Source of the DNA: Pseudomonadota bacterium
Lineage (GTDB): Bacteria; Pseudomonadota; Gammaproteobacteria; Ga0077536
Direction of reading: 5' to 3'
DNA length: 35,892 nt
Assembly (NCBI GenBank): GCA_029977665.1
Contig: JAPOKK010000009.1
Span: 1-35,892, forward strand
Positions 7,907 to 16,341 of this stretch are shown here, one piece after another. A program made the position numbers and the translations under genes. The notes under the pieces are model-generated. The model was not told the origin of the DNA, searched no databases, and saw only the letters and a program-made list of their open reading frames with translations. Position 1 is the stretch's first letter. Every line of letters starts with the position of its first letter.

Positions 7907-8110
7907 ATGCGTCTGTCGCGCAACGGTTACTACGTCGAGCGCTACGTCAAGTGCGATAACTGCGGCGTGCTCATCTACGACGAGGGTCTTTCTGCAACCG
8001 TCGCCGAACAACCAGGACTGTACTGCTCGCAGTGGTGCATCGATTGGGCCGATGCCCGCGCCCGCGGCATCGAACAACCGCGCCTGCCACTGCCGCGCAC
8101 CGCGCGCTGA
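7907..8110 (+). CDS. Small four-cysteine protein (67 aa), function unknown
   Basis: ATG 7907 follows the purine-rich GGGGGAG at good distance. The product has two cysteine pairs, KCDNCG (about residues 15-20) and YCSQWC (about 39-44), spaced as in a small zinc ribbon or treble-clef fold. Its N-terminus is basic and aromatic (RLSRNGYYVERYVK). I do not recognise the family. The Cys pairs, compact size and ribosome-binding site argue for a real gene. It ends 17 bp before the end of the convergent ferritin-like gene, so it is probably monocistronic or cotranscribed with DUF599. Confidence 0.7.
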   Translation: MRLSRNGYYVERYVKCDNCGVLIYDEGLSATVAEQPGLYCSQWCIDWADARARGIEQPRLPLPRTAR

Positions 8111-8127
8111 GCGATCGCCTGTACGGC

Positions 8128-8712
8128 TCAGGCCGTGCCGCCATCGTCATCCGCCGGCTGCCCGGCCGTCTCGACCAGCTGGCGGGCGTAGGCGAGATTG
8201 TCGACATGCAGGTCGCGCATCCAGCGCAAGTCAGCCAGCAGGCCGGAATCGCGGATCCGCGGCAGCGCCGCGTCCAGCCGGCGTACGACCCAGGCCTGGC
8301 CGCGATCGAGCAGCGCGAGGCGCGCCCGGTGGTGCGGCTCGGCCCGGAGCCGCGAGAAGAACGCACCGGCGGCGATGTCGATGCGCCCACCGTAGCGGCG
8401 CAGCTGTCGCGCCAGCATCGTGCAGCAGCGGCCCTCGTCGCGCGCGAGCGCGCGCAGCGCCTGGCGATGCGCCGGCGGGCAGTCGGGCAGGCAGACCTCG
8501 GAGATGCCGCGCGCCCCGGCGCGCTCGGCGGCGAGCAGTTCGGTCAGTAATGCACGGATCTCCGCGGCGTCCGCGAAGCCGGACCAGGCAGCCTGCGCTT
8601 CGTCGAGACCGCACGGCGCTGACGCGGCTTCATGGTCGGCACCGGCACGCGCGGACTTGCCAGCCGTGGGCGCGGCACCATCGCCGCCGTCGGCGCGGCA
8701 GCGCCGCGTCAT
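8128..8712 (-). CDS. Ferritin-like helical protein (DUF6306-like)
   Basis: A mostly helical cytoplasmic protein of 194 residues. The central part contains ALLTELLAAERAGARGI, then CLPDCPPAHRQALRALARDEGRCCTML and LHVDNLAYARQLVE; the acidic and helical pattern resembles ferritin-like DUF6306 proteins. The iron ligands are not certain: Glu in AAERAGA and in DEGRCC are candidates, and the usual ExxH pairs are not obvious. ATG 8710-8712 overlaps the stop of the 5-formyltetrahydrofolate cyclo-ligase gene (ATGA), so the two are translationally coupled. The family name is from memory. Confidence 0.6.
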   Translation of the reverse strand: MTRRCRADGGDGAAPTAGKSARAGADHEAASAPCGLDEAQAAWSGFADAAEIRALLTELLAAERAGARGISEVCLPDCPPAHRQALRALARDEGRCCTMLARQLRRYGGRIDIAAGAFFSRLRAEPHHRARLALLDRGQAWVVRRLDAALPRIRDSGLLADLRWMRDLHVDNLAYARQLVETAGQPADDDGGTA

Positions 8713-9404
8713 GCTTCGGCCGCGGCGTTTGCCGCAGACCACGTGTGTTCGACGGCCGCGGCCCGCAGATCACCCCGCCCGGCGAAACGAATCAACGCGC
8801 GGTCGGTGACGATCACGTCCATCGGCACGTCGTGCGGCTGCGGCACGATGCTCGCGAGGCGCGCGGCGGCGTAACCGACGCCGACGGCGACAGGACGCGG
8901 CGACAGCGCGGCGAGCGTACGGTCGTAGTAGCCACCGCCATGGCCGAGGCGGTAGCCTGCCGCATCGTGGCCGAGCAACGGCACCAGTAACACGTCGGGG
9001 TGTAGTTCGGCGCCGCTCGCCGGAACCGGAATGTCCCACGTCCCGCGCGTCATGCGCATGCCCGGCCACCAGCGCCGGAACAGCAGCGGCTGCCCGGCTG
9101 CGGCAACGACCGGCAGCGCGAAGTCGCGCGCTCGCTCGGCCAGCACATCGGCGAGGCCACGCAGGTCGAGTTCACCCCGGAATGGCCAGTAGAGCCCGAC
9201 GCAGGCACCGTCGAGTTCAGGCAGGTGGTGTTCGACGACCGCCTGCACGAAGCGCCCGGTACGTTCCCGCAGCGCGCGTGGGGCCGCCTCACGGCGGGCC
9301 CGCAGGATTTTACGCGTTGCCACCCGCCAGTGCTGCACCCTGTGCCAGGGCGCATCGGCGGGCGGCGGCGAAGGCAGGATATCGTGCGACGGGACAGAGG
9401 ACAT
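8709..9404 (-). CDS. 5-formyltetrahydrofolate cyclo-ligase
   Basis: This enzyme converts 5-formyl-THF to 5,10-methenyl-THF with ATP in one-carbon metabolism. The 231-residue product has the family pattern: an N-terminal helix RKILRARREAAP, substrate-site VGLYWPFRGELDL, and the hallmark ATP/phosphate loop YRLGHGGGYYDRTLA, followed by VGVGYAAARL and DVPMDVIVTDRALI at the C-terminus. ATG 9402-9404 is chosen (MSSVPSHDI); an in-frame start at 9482 would add 26 non-conserved residues and run towards the LysR promoter. The start of the next gene overlaps its stop by 4 bp. No 6S RNA precedes it, unlike enterobacterial ygfA. Confidence 0.93.
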   Translation of the reverse strand: MSSVPSHDILPSPPPADAPWHRVQHWRVATRKILRARREAAPRALRERTGRFVQAVVEHHLPELDGACVGLYWPFRGELDLRGLADVLAERARDFALPVVAAAGQPLLFRRWWPGMRMTRGTWDIPVPASGAELHPDVLLVPLLGHDAAGYRLGHGGGYYDRTLAALSPRPVAVGVGYAAARLASIVPQPHDVPMDVIVTDRALIRFAGRGDLRAAAVEHTWSAANAAAEA

Positions 9405-9492
9405 GTCGGGCAAGGCTCCGCTGTTGGTGACTGGTTCGGTACGCGAAGACCCGACGCTAAGCCGCCCTATTGATTCGTTCAAGAAAAATTTA

Positions 9493-9524
9493 TTGGCGGT
9501 TAATATCGAATTATTCGATATAAA
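9493..9524 (+). promoter_or_regulatory. Promoter and palindromic operator of the LysR-type gene
   Basis: An AT-rich island in otherwise GC-rich DNA. It holds a perfect 19-bp palindrome, ATATCGAAT-T-ATTCGATAT (9503-9521), which contains the LysR-type T-N11-A box TCGAA-N3-TTCGA. TTGGCG at 9493-9498 can act as a -35 element, and the -10 (GATATA 9517-9522 or TATAAA 9519-9524) overlaps the palindrome. This geometry suits autorepression. Transcription would begin only a few bases before ATG 9536, so the mRNA may be nearly leaderless; no Shine-Dalgarno sequence is visible. Confidence 0.6.
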
Positions 9525-9535
9525 ATAAACCCGAC

Positions 9536-10426
9536 ATGGATATCGAACTCGCTCGCACCTTTCTCACCGTCATCGAACGCGGCAGCTTCGTGGCCGCCGC
9601 CGAACGCCTCCACCTGACTCAGTCGACGATCAGTGCACGCATCGCCAACCTCGAACGCGAACTCGGCTGCCCGCTGTTCGTGCGCAACCGTGCCGGCACA
9701 CGCCTGACGCCGGACGGCCGCCGCTTCCAACGACACGCGCTCGAACTCGTCGGTGCGCTCGAGCGGGCCCGGCAGGCGCTGGGCGTGGCGCGTGCCTACC
9801 GCGAGGCGCTGGTCGTCGGCGCCCGCTTCGGTCTGTGGGAGGGCTGCATGCTCGACTGGCTCGCCGCGATGCGCACCGCCGCGCCCGGCATCGCAGTGCG
9901 CGCGGAGATCGGCTTCGAAGATGACCTCATGCAGGGTCTGATCGACGCGCGCCTCGATCTCGGGGTGATGTACACGCCGCAGTATCGGCCGGGTCTGACG
10001 GTACGCAAGCTCTTCGAGGAGACCCTGGTGCTCGTGACGACCCGTGCCGGCGCGCCCGCCGGGCCCGGCGACGATTACGTCTACGTCGACTGGGGCCCCG
10101 AGTTTCACCGTCGCCACCAGGCCGATTTCCCCGACTACGCGGGCGCCGCGATCACGGTCAACATCGGCTGGCTCGGCCTGCGCCACATCCTCGCCCACGG
10201 TGGCAGCGGGTATTTCCCCGAACGCCTGGTACAGGGCGACCTGGCCGCGAACCGGCTCCATCGCGCAGCAGGCGCGCCGAGCTTTGCCCTGCCGGTCTAC
10301 GCCGTTTACGCGGCGGCAGCGGCCGACTCCGATGCGCTCGCCACGGCCGTCGCGCTGCTCGAGGACCGTGTCTCCCGACCCGCGCCGGTGACACCGCCGC
10401 CGCGGACGGGACCCCAGCCGCGCTGA
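9536..10426 (+). CDS. LysR-family transcriptional regulator
   Basis: A 296-residue DNA-binding protein. The N-terminal winged helix (1-60) is classical: IELARTFLTVIERGSFVAAAERLHLTQSTISARIANLERELGCPLFVR. A linker helix (about 65-90) and a periplasmic-binding-protein-like effector domain (about 90-275) follow. The last 20 residues are Pro/Arg-rich and probably disordered. The effector is unknown. It is divergent from the 5-formyl-THF cyclo-ligase gene and convergent with cysK; the effector domain gives no specific reason to call it CysB. The upstream palindrome suggests it controls itself. Confidence 0.93.
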   Translation: MDIELARTFLTVIERGSFVAAAERLHLTQSTISARIANLERELGCPLFVRNRAGTRLTPDGRRFQRHALELVGALERARQALGVARAYREALVVGARFGLWEGCMLDWLAAMRTAAPGIAVRAEIGFEDDLMQGLIDARLDLGVMYTPQYRPGLTVRKLFEETLVLVTTRAGAPAGPGDDYVYVDWGPEFHRRHQADFPDYAGAAITVNIGWLGLRHILAHGGSGYFPERLVQGDLAANRLHRAAGAPSFALPVYAVYAAAAADSDALATAVALLEDRVSRPAPVTPPPRTGPQPR

Positions 10427-10433
10427 GCGCGGC
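10417..10433. terminator. GC hairpin at the LysR-cysK convergent junction
   Basis: GCCGCG and CGCGGC pair around a CTGAG loop; the stem covers the LysR stop codon and lies just past the cysK 3' end. There is no T-run on either side, so it is only a weak candidate for a bidirectional terminator. Confidence 0.25.
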
Positions 10434-10442
10434 GTGCAGCGT

Positions 10443-11399
10443 TCAGGCGTCGAGATCCTCGAACAGCACGCTCGAGAGATAGCGCTCGCCAGCATCCGGC
10501 AGCACGACCACGATGGTCTTGCCGGCAAACGCCGGCTCGGCCGCCAGGCGTGCCGCGGCCACCGTCGCCGCGCCACAGGAAATCCCGGCGAGGATGCCCT
10601 CTTCGGTAGCCAGGCGCCGCGCCATCGCGACCGCTTCCTCGTTGGACACGCGCTCGATACGGTCGACCAGGTCGAGGTCGAGTACGCTCGGCACGAAGCC
10701 CGCGCCGATGCCCTGGATCTTGTGTGGCGCCGGTTTGACCGTCTCGCCCGCCAGCGTCTGGCTGATGACCGGGCTCGCCTCGGGTTCGATGGCGACCGTC
10801 GTCACCGCGTGACCGCGGGTCTTCTTGAGGTAACGCGACACACCGGTGATGGTGCCGCCGGTGCCGACACCAGCGACGAAGGCATCGATCACACCGCCGG
10901 TCTGCTCCCAGATCTCCGGGCCGGTGGTTTTCTCGTGAATGGCCGGGTTGGCCGGGTTATCGAACTGCTGCGGCATGAAATACCGGCCCGGATCGCTCGC
11001 GACGATTTCCTCGGCCCGGGCGATGGCACCTTTCATGCCTTTCGCGCCCTCGGTCAGGACGAGATTCGCGCCGAAGGCCTTGAGTACCTTGCGCCGCTCG
11101 ATGCTCATGCTGTCCGGCATGGTCAGGGTCAGGCGGTAGCCGCGCGCCGCGCAGACGAAGGCCAGCGCGATGCCGGTGTTGCCGCTGGTCGGCTCGACCA
11201 CCTCCACGCCGGGCCCGAGCAATCCCTTCTCCTCGGCATCCCAGATCATCGCCGCACCGATACGGCATTTCACCGAGTAGGCCGGGTTGCGTCCCTCGAT
11301 CTTGGCCAGCACCGTGGCCTGCGCCGGGTCGACGATCCGGTTCAGCCGCACCAGTGGCGTGTTGCCGATGGACAACGAATTGTCGGTGAAATAGCTCAT
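10443..11399 (-). CDS. cysK: Cysteine synthase (O-acetylserine sulfhydrylase)
   Basis: A 318-residue PLP enzyme that makes L-cysteine from O-acetylserine and sulfide. The PLP lysine is Lys44 ([10 protein letters not shown]) and the substrate loop PTSGNTG is at 70-76. The phosphate-binding loop reads [16 protein letters not shown], and GISCGAA near the C-terminus is also typical. [11 protein letters not shown] agrees with CysK-type rather than CysM-type enzymes. Length is normal. It is the last of four genes on the minus strand (nhaA, luciferase-like, mscS, cysK), 109 bp after mscS, so it may have its own promoter. Confidence 0.95.
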   Translation of the reverse strand: MSYFTDNSLSIGNTPLVRLNRIVDPAQATVLAKIEGRNPAYSVKCRIGAAMIWDAEEKGLLGPGVEVVEPTSGNTGIALAFVCAARGYRLTLTMPDSMSIERRKVLKAFGANLVLTEGAKGMKGAIARAEEIVASDPGRYFMPQQFDNPANPAIHEKTTGPEIWEQTGGVIDAFVAGVGTGGTITGVSRYLKKTRGHAVTTVAIEPEASPVISQTLAGETVKPAPHKIQGIGAGFVPSVLDLDLVDRIERVSNEEAVAMARRLATEEGILAGISCGAATVAAARLAAEPAFAGKTIVVVLPDAGERYLSSVLFEDLDA

Positions 11400-11508
11400 G
11401 GCCCAGTTCCTCCGCTTGACCGGAACGCCCGCGGCGCCGGTCTGCTCGTGTGTGACTGACGGGTCACCCGCATGCTACGCGATTGGCCCCGCCTGCGCGC
11501 CGCCGCAC

Positions 11509-12135
11509 TCATTCCTCCTCCGTGCGGGGCACGCCATCCGCTGTACCCGCGGCTTCGCGTGGACGCGAACCGCTTGCCTGCGGCTCGAAGAGATCCGAGC
11601 CGAGGCTGCGGGTCGATGCCCCGCTGGTCGTGCGGATGGCCCGCTGGAAGAGCATGTTGTTGGGGATCCTTACCGTCGAATCGTCGTCGTCCTGCAGCGT
11701 GGTGTAAATCAGGTCGATACCGGTCACCTTGCCGCGCAGGCCCTGCTTGGTACCGTCGTTGAGCACGATCTCGATGACCTCGATCCGATCGCCGATGCGA
11801 AACGGCGCGAAGAGGACGAGAAAGACCGCGCAGAGCATGTTGCTGAGCACGCTCCACAGCGCGACGAAACCGACCGCGACGAGCACGAACACGGCCGACA
11901 GGGCCGTCCACAGCGAGTGCACCGAAATGCCGAACTGCTGCATGACCGCGATCGATGCGATCACGACCAGCCCCCACTTGAGCACGGCAGTCGCGATGAA
12001 GCGCGTGTTCGAACTCAGGCGCCCGGCGTGAGCCACGCGTTCGAGCGCGCGCCGACCGAGCAGGTGCAGCGCGAGCGCGACGGCGAGGATCACCGCCGCG
12101 CGCAGCAAGGTCACCGACAAGGGGTCCGCCGCCAT
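11509..12135 (-). CDS. Small MscS-family mechanosensitive channel
   Basis: A 208-residue inner-membrane protein with TM helices near 8-25 and 45-68 and a longer pore-type segment at about 75-108 (ALSAVFVLVAVGFVALWSVLSNMLCAVFLVLF). It ends in the MscS junction FRIGDRIEVIE and a beta domain (GKVTGIDLIYTTLQDDDDSTVRIPNN). The cytoplasmic vestibule is cut short: after the beta domain only a charged tail (ASGSRPREAAGTADG) remains, so it lacks the alpha/beta cage of E. coli MscS. It probably relieves osmotic down-shock pressure. The start may be ATG 12135 or the adjacent GTG 12138. It lies 26 bp after the luciferase-like gene, probably in one operon. Confidence 0.85.
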   Translation of the reverse strand: MAADPLSVTLLRAAVILAVALALHLLGRRALERVAHAGRLSSNTRFIATAVLKWGLVVIASIAVMQQFGISVHSLWTALSAVFVLVAVGFVALWSVLSNMLCAVFLVLFAPFRIGDRIEVIEIVLNDGTKQGLRGKVTGIDLIYTTLQDDDDSTVRIPNNMLFQRAIRTTSGASTRSLGSDLFEPQASGSRPREAAGTADGVPRTEEE

Positions 12136-12161
12136 CACTGCTCAGCCGTGCGCGCGAGGCA

Positions 12162-13175
12162 TCACAGGTGCGGGATGACCTGCTCGCCGAACAGGCGGAT
12201 GTCGGCCAGCGCCTCGGCCTGCGGCGGTCCGCCCGGCTGGCGCATGCGCAGCATCACGTAGTCGGGCTGGATCTCGTCGCGCCACATCTGCAGCTGCTCC
12301 AGGCACTGCGCCGGCGAGCCGGCGATGAGGCGATCCCGCGCCGCGATGTCGAAGCTCAGGTCCTCGGGACGCTTGACGTCCTTGATGTAGTCGTCGTGCA
12401 CGTAGGCGCCGTAGTGGAAGTACCAGCGGTGGGTGACCATGGTCGGCGCGCTCTTCGCCACGCAGGCCTCCCAGTCCTTGCCGATGACGCAGTCGCGCAT
12501 GAGCACGACGAACGGCTTGCGCCCGTGCTTCTTGGCTTCGGCCCGGTACTGCGCGGCGTAGTCCTTGATCACCGGCAGGGACTGGATTGGATCGGCGATC
12601 CAGCCGTCGCCCATGCGTCCGGCGCGTTCGAGGCCGGCCGGCACCCAGCCGGCGAGCCAGATCGGCGGTCCGCCTTCCTGGTAGGGCGTGGGCGTGACGC
12701 GCACGTCTTCGATGGTGTGGTACTTGCTCGGGTAGCTGAACGTTTCGCCCGACCACGCCTGGCGCAGGATCTCGACGCATTCCTCGGTGCGCCGTGCACG
12801 CTGCTTGACCGGCACCCCGAAGGCGTCGAAATCATGCGGGTGGTAGCCGATGCCGAGCGCCGAGACCATGCGCCCGCGGGTCGCCTGGTCAACCACCGCG
12901 ATGTCCTCGGCAAGACGGATCGGGTGGTACAGCGGCGCGAGCAGCACGCAGGTACCGACCTTGATGCGTCGCGTGCGCATGCCGATCATGCCCGCGAGCA
13001 GCACCGGTGCCGGCAGGTAACCGTCTTCCTGCTGGTGATGCTCGGTGAAGTAGAAGCCGTCGAAGCCCACCGCCTCGCACAGCTCGGCCTGCTCGACCAG
13101 TTCATCGATGAGTCCGGCGACGTTCTCGCCACGGGGTGGATCCTGGGTGCATGGGAAATAGCCTACGGGCAACAT
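12162..13175 (-). CDS. Luciferase-like (LLM class) flavin-dependent oxidoreductase
   Basis: A 337-residue TIM-barrel flavoenzyme of the bacterial-luciferase superfamily. Typical features are FDGFYFTEHHQQEDGYLPAP, the core RRIKVGTCVLLAPLYHPIRLAEDIAVVDQATRGRMVSALGIGY (residues about 68-111), and GGPPIWLAGWVPAGLERAGRMGDGWI. These enzymes use FMNH2 or F420 to oxidise varied substrates; neither the cofactor nor the substrate can be read here. The start ATG is at 13173-13175 with a GGAGAGGAAG Shine-Dalgarno on its strand. It is the upstream partner of mscS. A distant paralogue is at 18726-19577. Confidence 0.9.
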   Translation of the reverse strand: MLPVGYFPCTQDPPRGENVAGLIDELVEQAELCEAVGFDGFYFTEHHQQEDGYLPAPVLLAGMIGMRTRRIKVGTCVLLAPLYHPIRLAEDIAVVDQATRGRMVSALGIGYHPHDFDAFGVPVKQRARRTEECVEILRQAWSGETFSYPSKYHTIEDVRVTPTPYQEGGPPIWLAGWVPAGLERAGRMGDGWIADPIQSLPVIKDYAAQYRAEAKKHGRKPFVVLMRDCVIGKDWEACVAKSAPTMVTHRWYFHYGAYVHDDYIKDVKRPEDLSFDIAARDRLIAGSPAQCLEQLQMWRDEIQPDYVMLRMRQPGGPPQAEALADIRLFGEQVIPHL

Positions 13176-13333
13176 CGTCTTCCTCTCCTCTGGGGCAGGC
13201 CGCGGGGCGGCATCATGGCAGAAAATCGTGCACCGGGGCGCACGCGCGCGGTCAAGCTACGCAAGGCGTCGTGCCGGGGTCAATCGCCCCGGCGTGGCGT
13301 GCGCACGGCTGTCCGGATTCGCGACGCGTGCGC
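13176..13333. other. Intergenic region after nhaA, with a hairpin
   Basis: This 158-bp stretch lies between the nhaA stop and the luciferase-like start, both on the minus strand. It contains a perfect 7-bp stem GCCGGGG-N7-CCCCGGC at 13273-13293, about 40 bp beyond the nhaA stop and lacking a T-run. It may slow or end nhaA transcription. The promoter of the downstream operon should also be here. Confidence 0.35.
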
Positions 13334-14509
13334 TCAATCCCGCGCCCGGCGCGGCACGCCGAACAACAGCGCCGCGCCGAGCAGCGCCGAGGCGAGGGAG
13401 CCGAGCAGTACGCCGATACGGGTCGCGCCGACGTACTCGAACGCGCCGCGCTCGAAGGCCAGATTGCCGATGAACAGGCTCATCGTGAAGCCAATTCCCG
13501 CGAGCGCGCACACGGCGTAGAAACTGCGCCAGCTCGCGCCTTCCGGCAGGCTGGCCAGGCCGGCACGGATCGCGAGCCAGCAGATCAGGAATACGCCGGC
13601 CTGTTTGCCGAGGAACAGGCCCGTCGCGATGCCCAATGGCACCGCGCTGACCAGGAGCGCCGGATCCAGCCCGGTAAACGGTACGCCGGCATTGACGAAG
13701 GCGAAGACCGGCAGCACCAGGTAGGCCACCCACGGGTGCAGCGCATGTTCGAGCCAGCGCAGCGGAGAATGGCCGCGCACGTCGCTGGCAAGCGGGATGC
13801 ACAGGGCAACCACCACGCCGGCAAGCGTCGCGTGCACACCGGACTTGAGCACGCCGACCCACACCACGAGGCCGATCAACACGTAAGGCGTGATGGCCCG
13901 GATACCGGTACGGTTCAGTACGATCAGCGCAATCGTACCGACGGCAGCCACCATCAGCGCGATCAACGACAGGTCCGCGGTGTAGAACACCGCGATTACG
14001 ATGATCGCGCCGAGGTCGTCGAAGATCGCGAGCGAGGTCAGGAACATCCGCAACGACACCGGCACGCGCGAGCCGAGCAGCGAGAGTACGCCGAGCGCGA
14101 AGGCGATGTCGGTCGCGGCCGGGATGGCCCAGCCCTGCCGCGCCAAGGGATCGTCGTGGGTGAAAGCAAGATAGATCAGCGCCGGCAACACGAAGCCGCC
14201 CGCCGCGCCGAGCGCGGGCAGGACAATCTGCGCTCGTTCGGAGAGCTCGCCTTCGAGAACCTCGCGCTTGATCTCGAGGCCCACGAGCAGGAAGAACACG
14301 GCCATGAGGCCGTCGTTGACCCACAGGAACAGTGGTTTGTCGATGCCGACATCGCCGATGAGCACGCTCAGGTGCACGGTGAGCAGGCGGTCGTACCACA
14401 CGGCAAGCCCGGTGTTGCTGGCAAGCAGCGCCGCCGCCGTGGCGAACATCAACAGGATGCCCGCAGCGGCCTCGAGGCGCAGGAAGTCACGAATCAGCGA
14501 GATAGCCAT
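13334..14509 (-). CDS. nhaA: Na+/H+ antiporter NhaA
   Basis: A 391-residue inner-membrane antiporter exchanging protons for sodium, for pH and salt homeostasis. The family signatures are clear: ALIYLAFTHDDP, PAATDIAFALGVLSLLGSRVP (essential Asp of TM4) and LAIFDDLGAIIVIAVFYT, whose Asp pair corresponds to Asp163/Asp164 of the E. coli protein. GIGFTMSLFIGNLAFE near the C-terminus is also typical. Length matches the family. ATG 14507-14509 (MAISLIRDFLRLEAAAG) fits known NhaA starts; an upstream start at 14545 is less likely. It is divergent from the acyl-CoA synthetase gene. Confidence 0.95.
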   Translation of the reverse strand: MAISLIRDFLRLEAAAGILLMFATAAALLASNTGLAVWYDRLLTVHLSVLIGDVGIDKPLFLWVNDGLMAVFFLLVGLEIKREVLEGELSERAQIVLPALGAAGGFVLPALIYLAFTHDDPLARQGWAIPAATDIAFALGVLSLLGSRVPVSLRMFLTSLAIFDDLGAIIVIAVFYTADLSLIALMVAAVGTIALIVLNRTGIRAITPYVLIGLVVWVGVLKSGVHATLAGVVVALCIPLASDVRGHSPLRWLEHALHPWVAYLVLPVFAFVNAGVPFTGLDPALLVSAVPLGIATGLFLGKQAGVFLICWLAIRAGLASLPEGASWRSFYAVCALAGIGFTMSLFIGNLAFERGAFEYVGATRIGVLLGSLASALLGAALLFGVPRRARD

Positions 14510-14576
14510 GCACGGCAATGTCGCCTGCCATGGCCGCGGAATCAAGCCACGGCAGCCGCGAGGCGCCGCGGCTCGT

Positions 14577-14582
14577 TACAAT
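14577..14582 (+). promoter_or_regulatory. Candidate -10 box of the acyl-CoA synthetase gene
   Basis: GTTACAATC contains TACAAT, 29 bp before ATG 14612, in GC-rich DNA. A matching -35 box is not evident, so this is tentative. A similar GTTACACT occurs before the SoxYZ gene. Confidence 0.3.
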
Positions 14583-14611
14583 CCGGGCCTCACCCTGTAC
14601 GGGAAACGCAC

Positions 14612-16249
14612 ATGTATCTCGATCGTGCCGCGACCACCTACGAGGCGGTCCACGTGGGCTTCCGCTGGGACGGACTCGTGCCTGCCGAACTCAACCTCGC
14701 CACCGCCGTGTGCGACCGCTGGACCGACGACCCGGCACGTATCGCGCTCGTCTACGAATACGCCGACGGCCGCGTCGATCGCTACACCTATCAGCGGCTG
14801 CGCGAACTCAGCGACCGCTGCGCCAACCTTTTCGCCGCCCGCGGCCTGGCTCGCGGCGAGCGCGTCGCGGTGCTGCTGCAACAACATCCCGAGACCGCCA
14901 TCAGCCACATCGCGGCATGGAAGCGCGGGCTGGTGTCGTGCCCGATCTCGGTCCTGTTCGGGCCGGACGCCCTCGCCTATCGGCTGAACGACAGCTGCGC
15001 GCGCGTCATCGTCACCGACGCCGCCAACGCCCCCAAGGTCCTCGAGGTCCGTGCCCAGTGCCCGCAGCTCGAGCACGTGTTCGTCATCGACGAAGCGCCG
15101 GCCGGCTGCGAAGACTTCCACGCTGCACTCGCCGCGAGCCCGGACGGCGGCGAGGTCGTGACGACCGCCGCCGACGACCCGGCCTGGATCAGCTACACAT
15201 CGGGTACTACCGGCCCGCCCAAGGGGGCGCTGCAGCCCCACCGCATGCTGCTCGGCCTGCTGCCGAGCCTCGAGTTCGTTTGGGACTTCTTCCCACGCGA
15301 AGGCGACGTCACCTGGTCGCCCGCGGACTGGTCGTGGATGGGCGGGCTGACTGGCGTCATGCTGCCGAGCCTGTGGCACGGACTGACCACGGTCGGCACC
15401 CATCTCGGGCATTTCGACCCGGAGAACGCGTACCGCATCCTCGCCAAATACGGCGTGACCTGCACCCTCCTCGTACCGACGATGCTCAAGATGATGCGCC
15501 AGGTGCCGGCGCCGCGCGAACGTTACGACCTGCGCCTGCGCGTGGTCAAATCGGGCGCCGAGGCGGTCGGTGCGGAACTGCTGGAATGGGCCGAGCGCGA
15601 ACTCGGCGCGATCGTCAACGAGGTCTTCGGCCAGACCGAGTGCATGGAACCGCTCGGCAACAATGCGGCCGTGATGCCGATCAAGCCGGGATCGATCGGC
15701 CGCCCACTGCCCGGACACACCTGCGCCATCGTCGACGATGCCGGCAGCGAGCTCGGCAGCGGTGAGCTCGGCCACATCGCGGTGCGCGCCCCGCACCCCG
15801 TGATGTTCCTGGGCTATCTCAACCGCGACGAAGCCACGCGCGAGAAATACCGCGGCGAATGGTTGCTGACCGGCGACCTAGGTATACGGGACGAGGACGG
15901 CTACTACTGGTTCCGCGGACGCGCCGACGACGTCATCACCAGCGCCGGCTACCGCATCGGCCCGGCTGAGATAGAGGACGCCCTGCTGCGCCACCCGGCG
16001 GTCGCCAACGCGGCGGTGATTGGCGTGCCCGACGTCGAGCGCACCGAGGTCATCAAGGCTTTCGTGGTGCTCGCGCCGGGGCAAACCGGCGACGCGGCGC
16101 TGGTCGAGACGCTGCGCGACTTCGTGCGTACGCGACTCGCCCGCCACGAGGTACCGCGCTTCATCGAGTTCGTCGAGGCACTCCCGATGACGACCACGCA
16201 CAAGGTGATGCGGCGCGAGCTACGCGAGCGCGAGCGCTCGCGCGACTGA
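14612..16249 (+). CDS. AMP-forming acyl-/acetyl-CoA synthetase
   Basis: A 545-residue ANL-superfamily ligase that adenylates a carboxylic acid and transfers it to CoA. The P-loop-like motif is YTSGTTGPPKG (195-205), followed by WSPADWSWMGGL, NEVFGQTECMEPLG, LLTGDLGIRDEDGYYWFRGRADDVITSAGYRIGPAEIEDAL, and the C-terminal catalytic lysine in PMTTTHKVMRREL. WSPADWSWMGGL and the general form resemble acetyl-CoA-synthetase/medium-chain ligases. The usual S/T-G-K before the catalytic Lys is T-H-K here, but the Lys is kept. ATG 14612 is chosen because the open frame upstream (to 13136) is only the shadow of nhaA. It precedes the ECF sigma gene by about 90 bp. Confidence 0.92.
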   Translation: MYLDRAATTYEAVHVGFRWDGLVPAELNLATAVCDRWTDDPARIALVYEYADGRVDRYTYQRLRELSDRCANLFAARGLARGERVAVLLQQHPETAISHIAAWKRGLVSCPISVLFGPDALAYRLNDSCARVIVTDAANAPKVLEVRAQCPQLEHVFVIDEAPAGCEDFHAALAASPDGGEVVTTAADDPAWISYTSGTTGPPKGALQPHRMLLGLLPSLEFVWDFFPREGDVTWSPADWSWMGGLTGVMLPSLWHGLTTVGTHLGHFDPENAYRILAKYGVTCTLLVPTMLKMMRQVPAPRERYDLRLRVVKSGAEAVGAELLEWAERELGAIVNEVFGQTECMEPLGNNAAVMPIKPGSIGRPLPGHTCAIVDDAGSELGSGELGHIAVRAPHPVMFLGYLNRDEATREKYRGEWLLTGDLGIRDEDGYYWFRGRADDVITSAGYRIGPAEIEDALLRHPAVANAAVIGVPDVERTEVIKAFVVLAPGQTGDAALVETLRDFVRTRLARHEVPRFIEFVEALPMTTTHKVMRRELRERERSRD

Positions 16250-16341
16250 CGACCCTGCGGCGACCGGGTGTCACATGCGGGGCCGCCGCGTCGTCTATGC
16301 ATCGAACAAGGCCGGTGCCGCCGGCCGCCGGAGTCAGCGTC

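Noticed and set aside
9503-9521. parS or matS chromosome-segregation site
   Set aside because: The palindrome does not match the ParB or MatP consensus and sits on a LysR-type promoter with the T-N11-A signature.
9405-9535. 6S RNA gene, which often precedes 5-formyl-THF cyclo-ligase in gammaproteobacteria
   Set aside because: Only about 130 bp separate the divergent genes, and the region is taken up by the LysR promoter; there is no room for a 180-base RNA.
13136-14611. Continuous open frame of about 490 codons upstream of and in frame with the CoA synthetase, antisense to nhaA
   Set aside because: Its translation is Arg/Gln/Glu/His-rich and has no family resemblance, while the opposite strand clearly encodes NhaA. 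Long stop-free antisense frames are common in GC-rich DNA.
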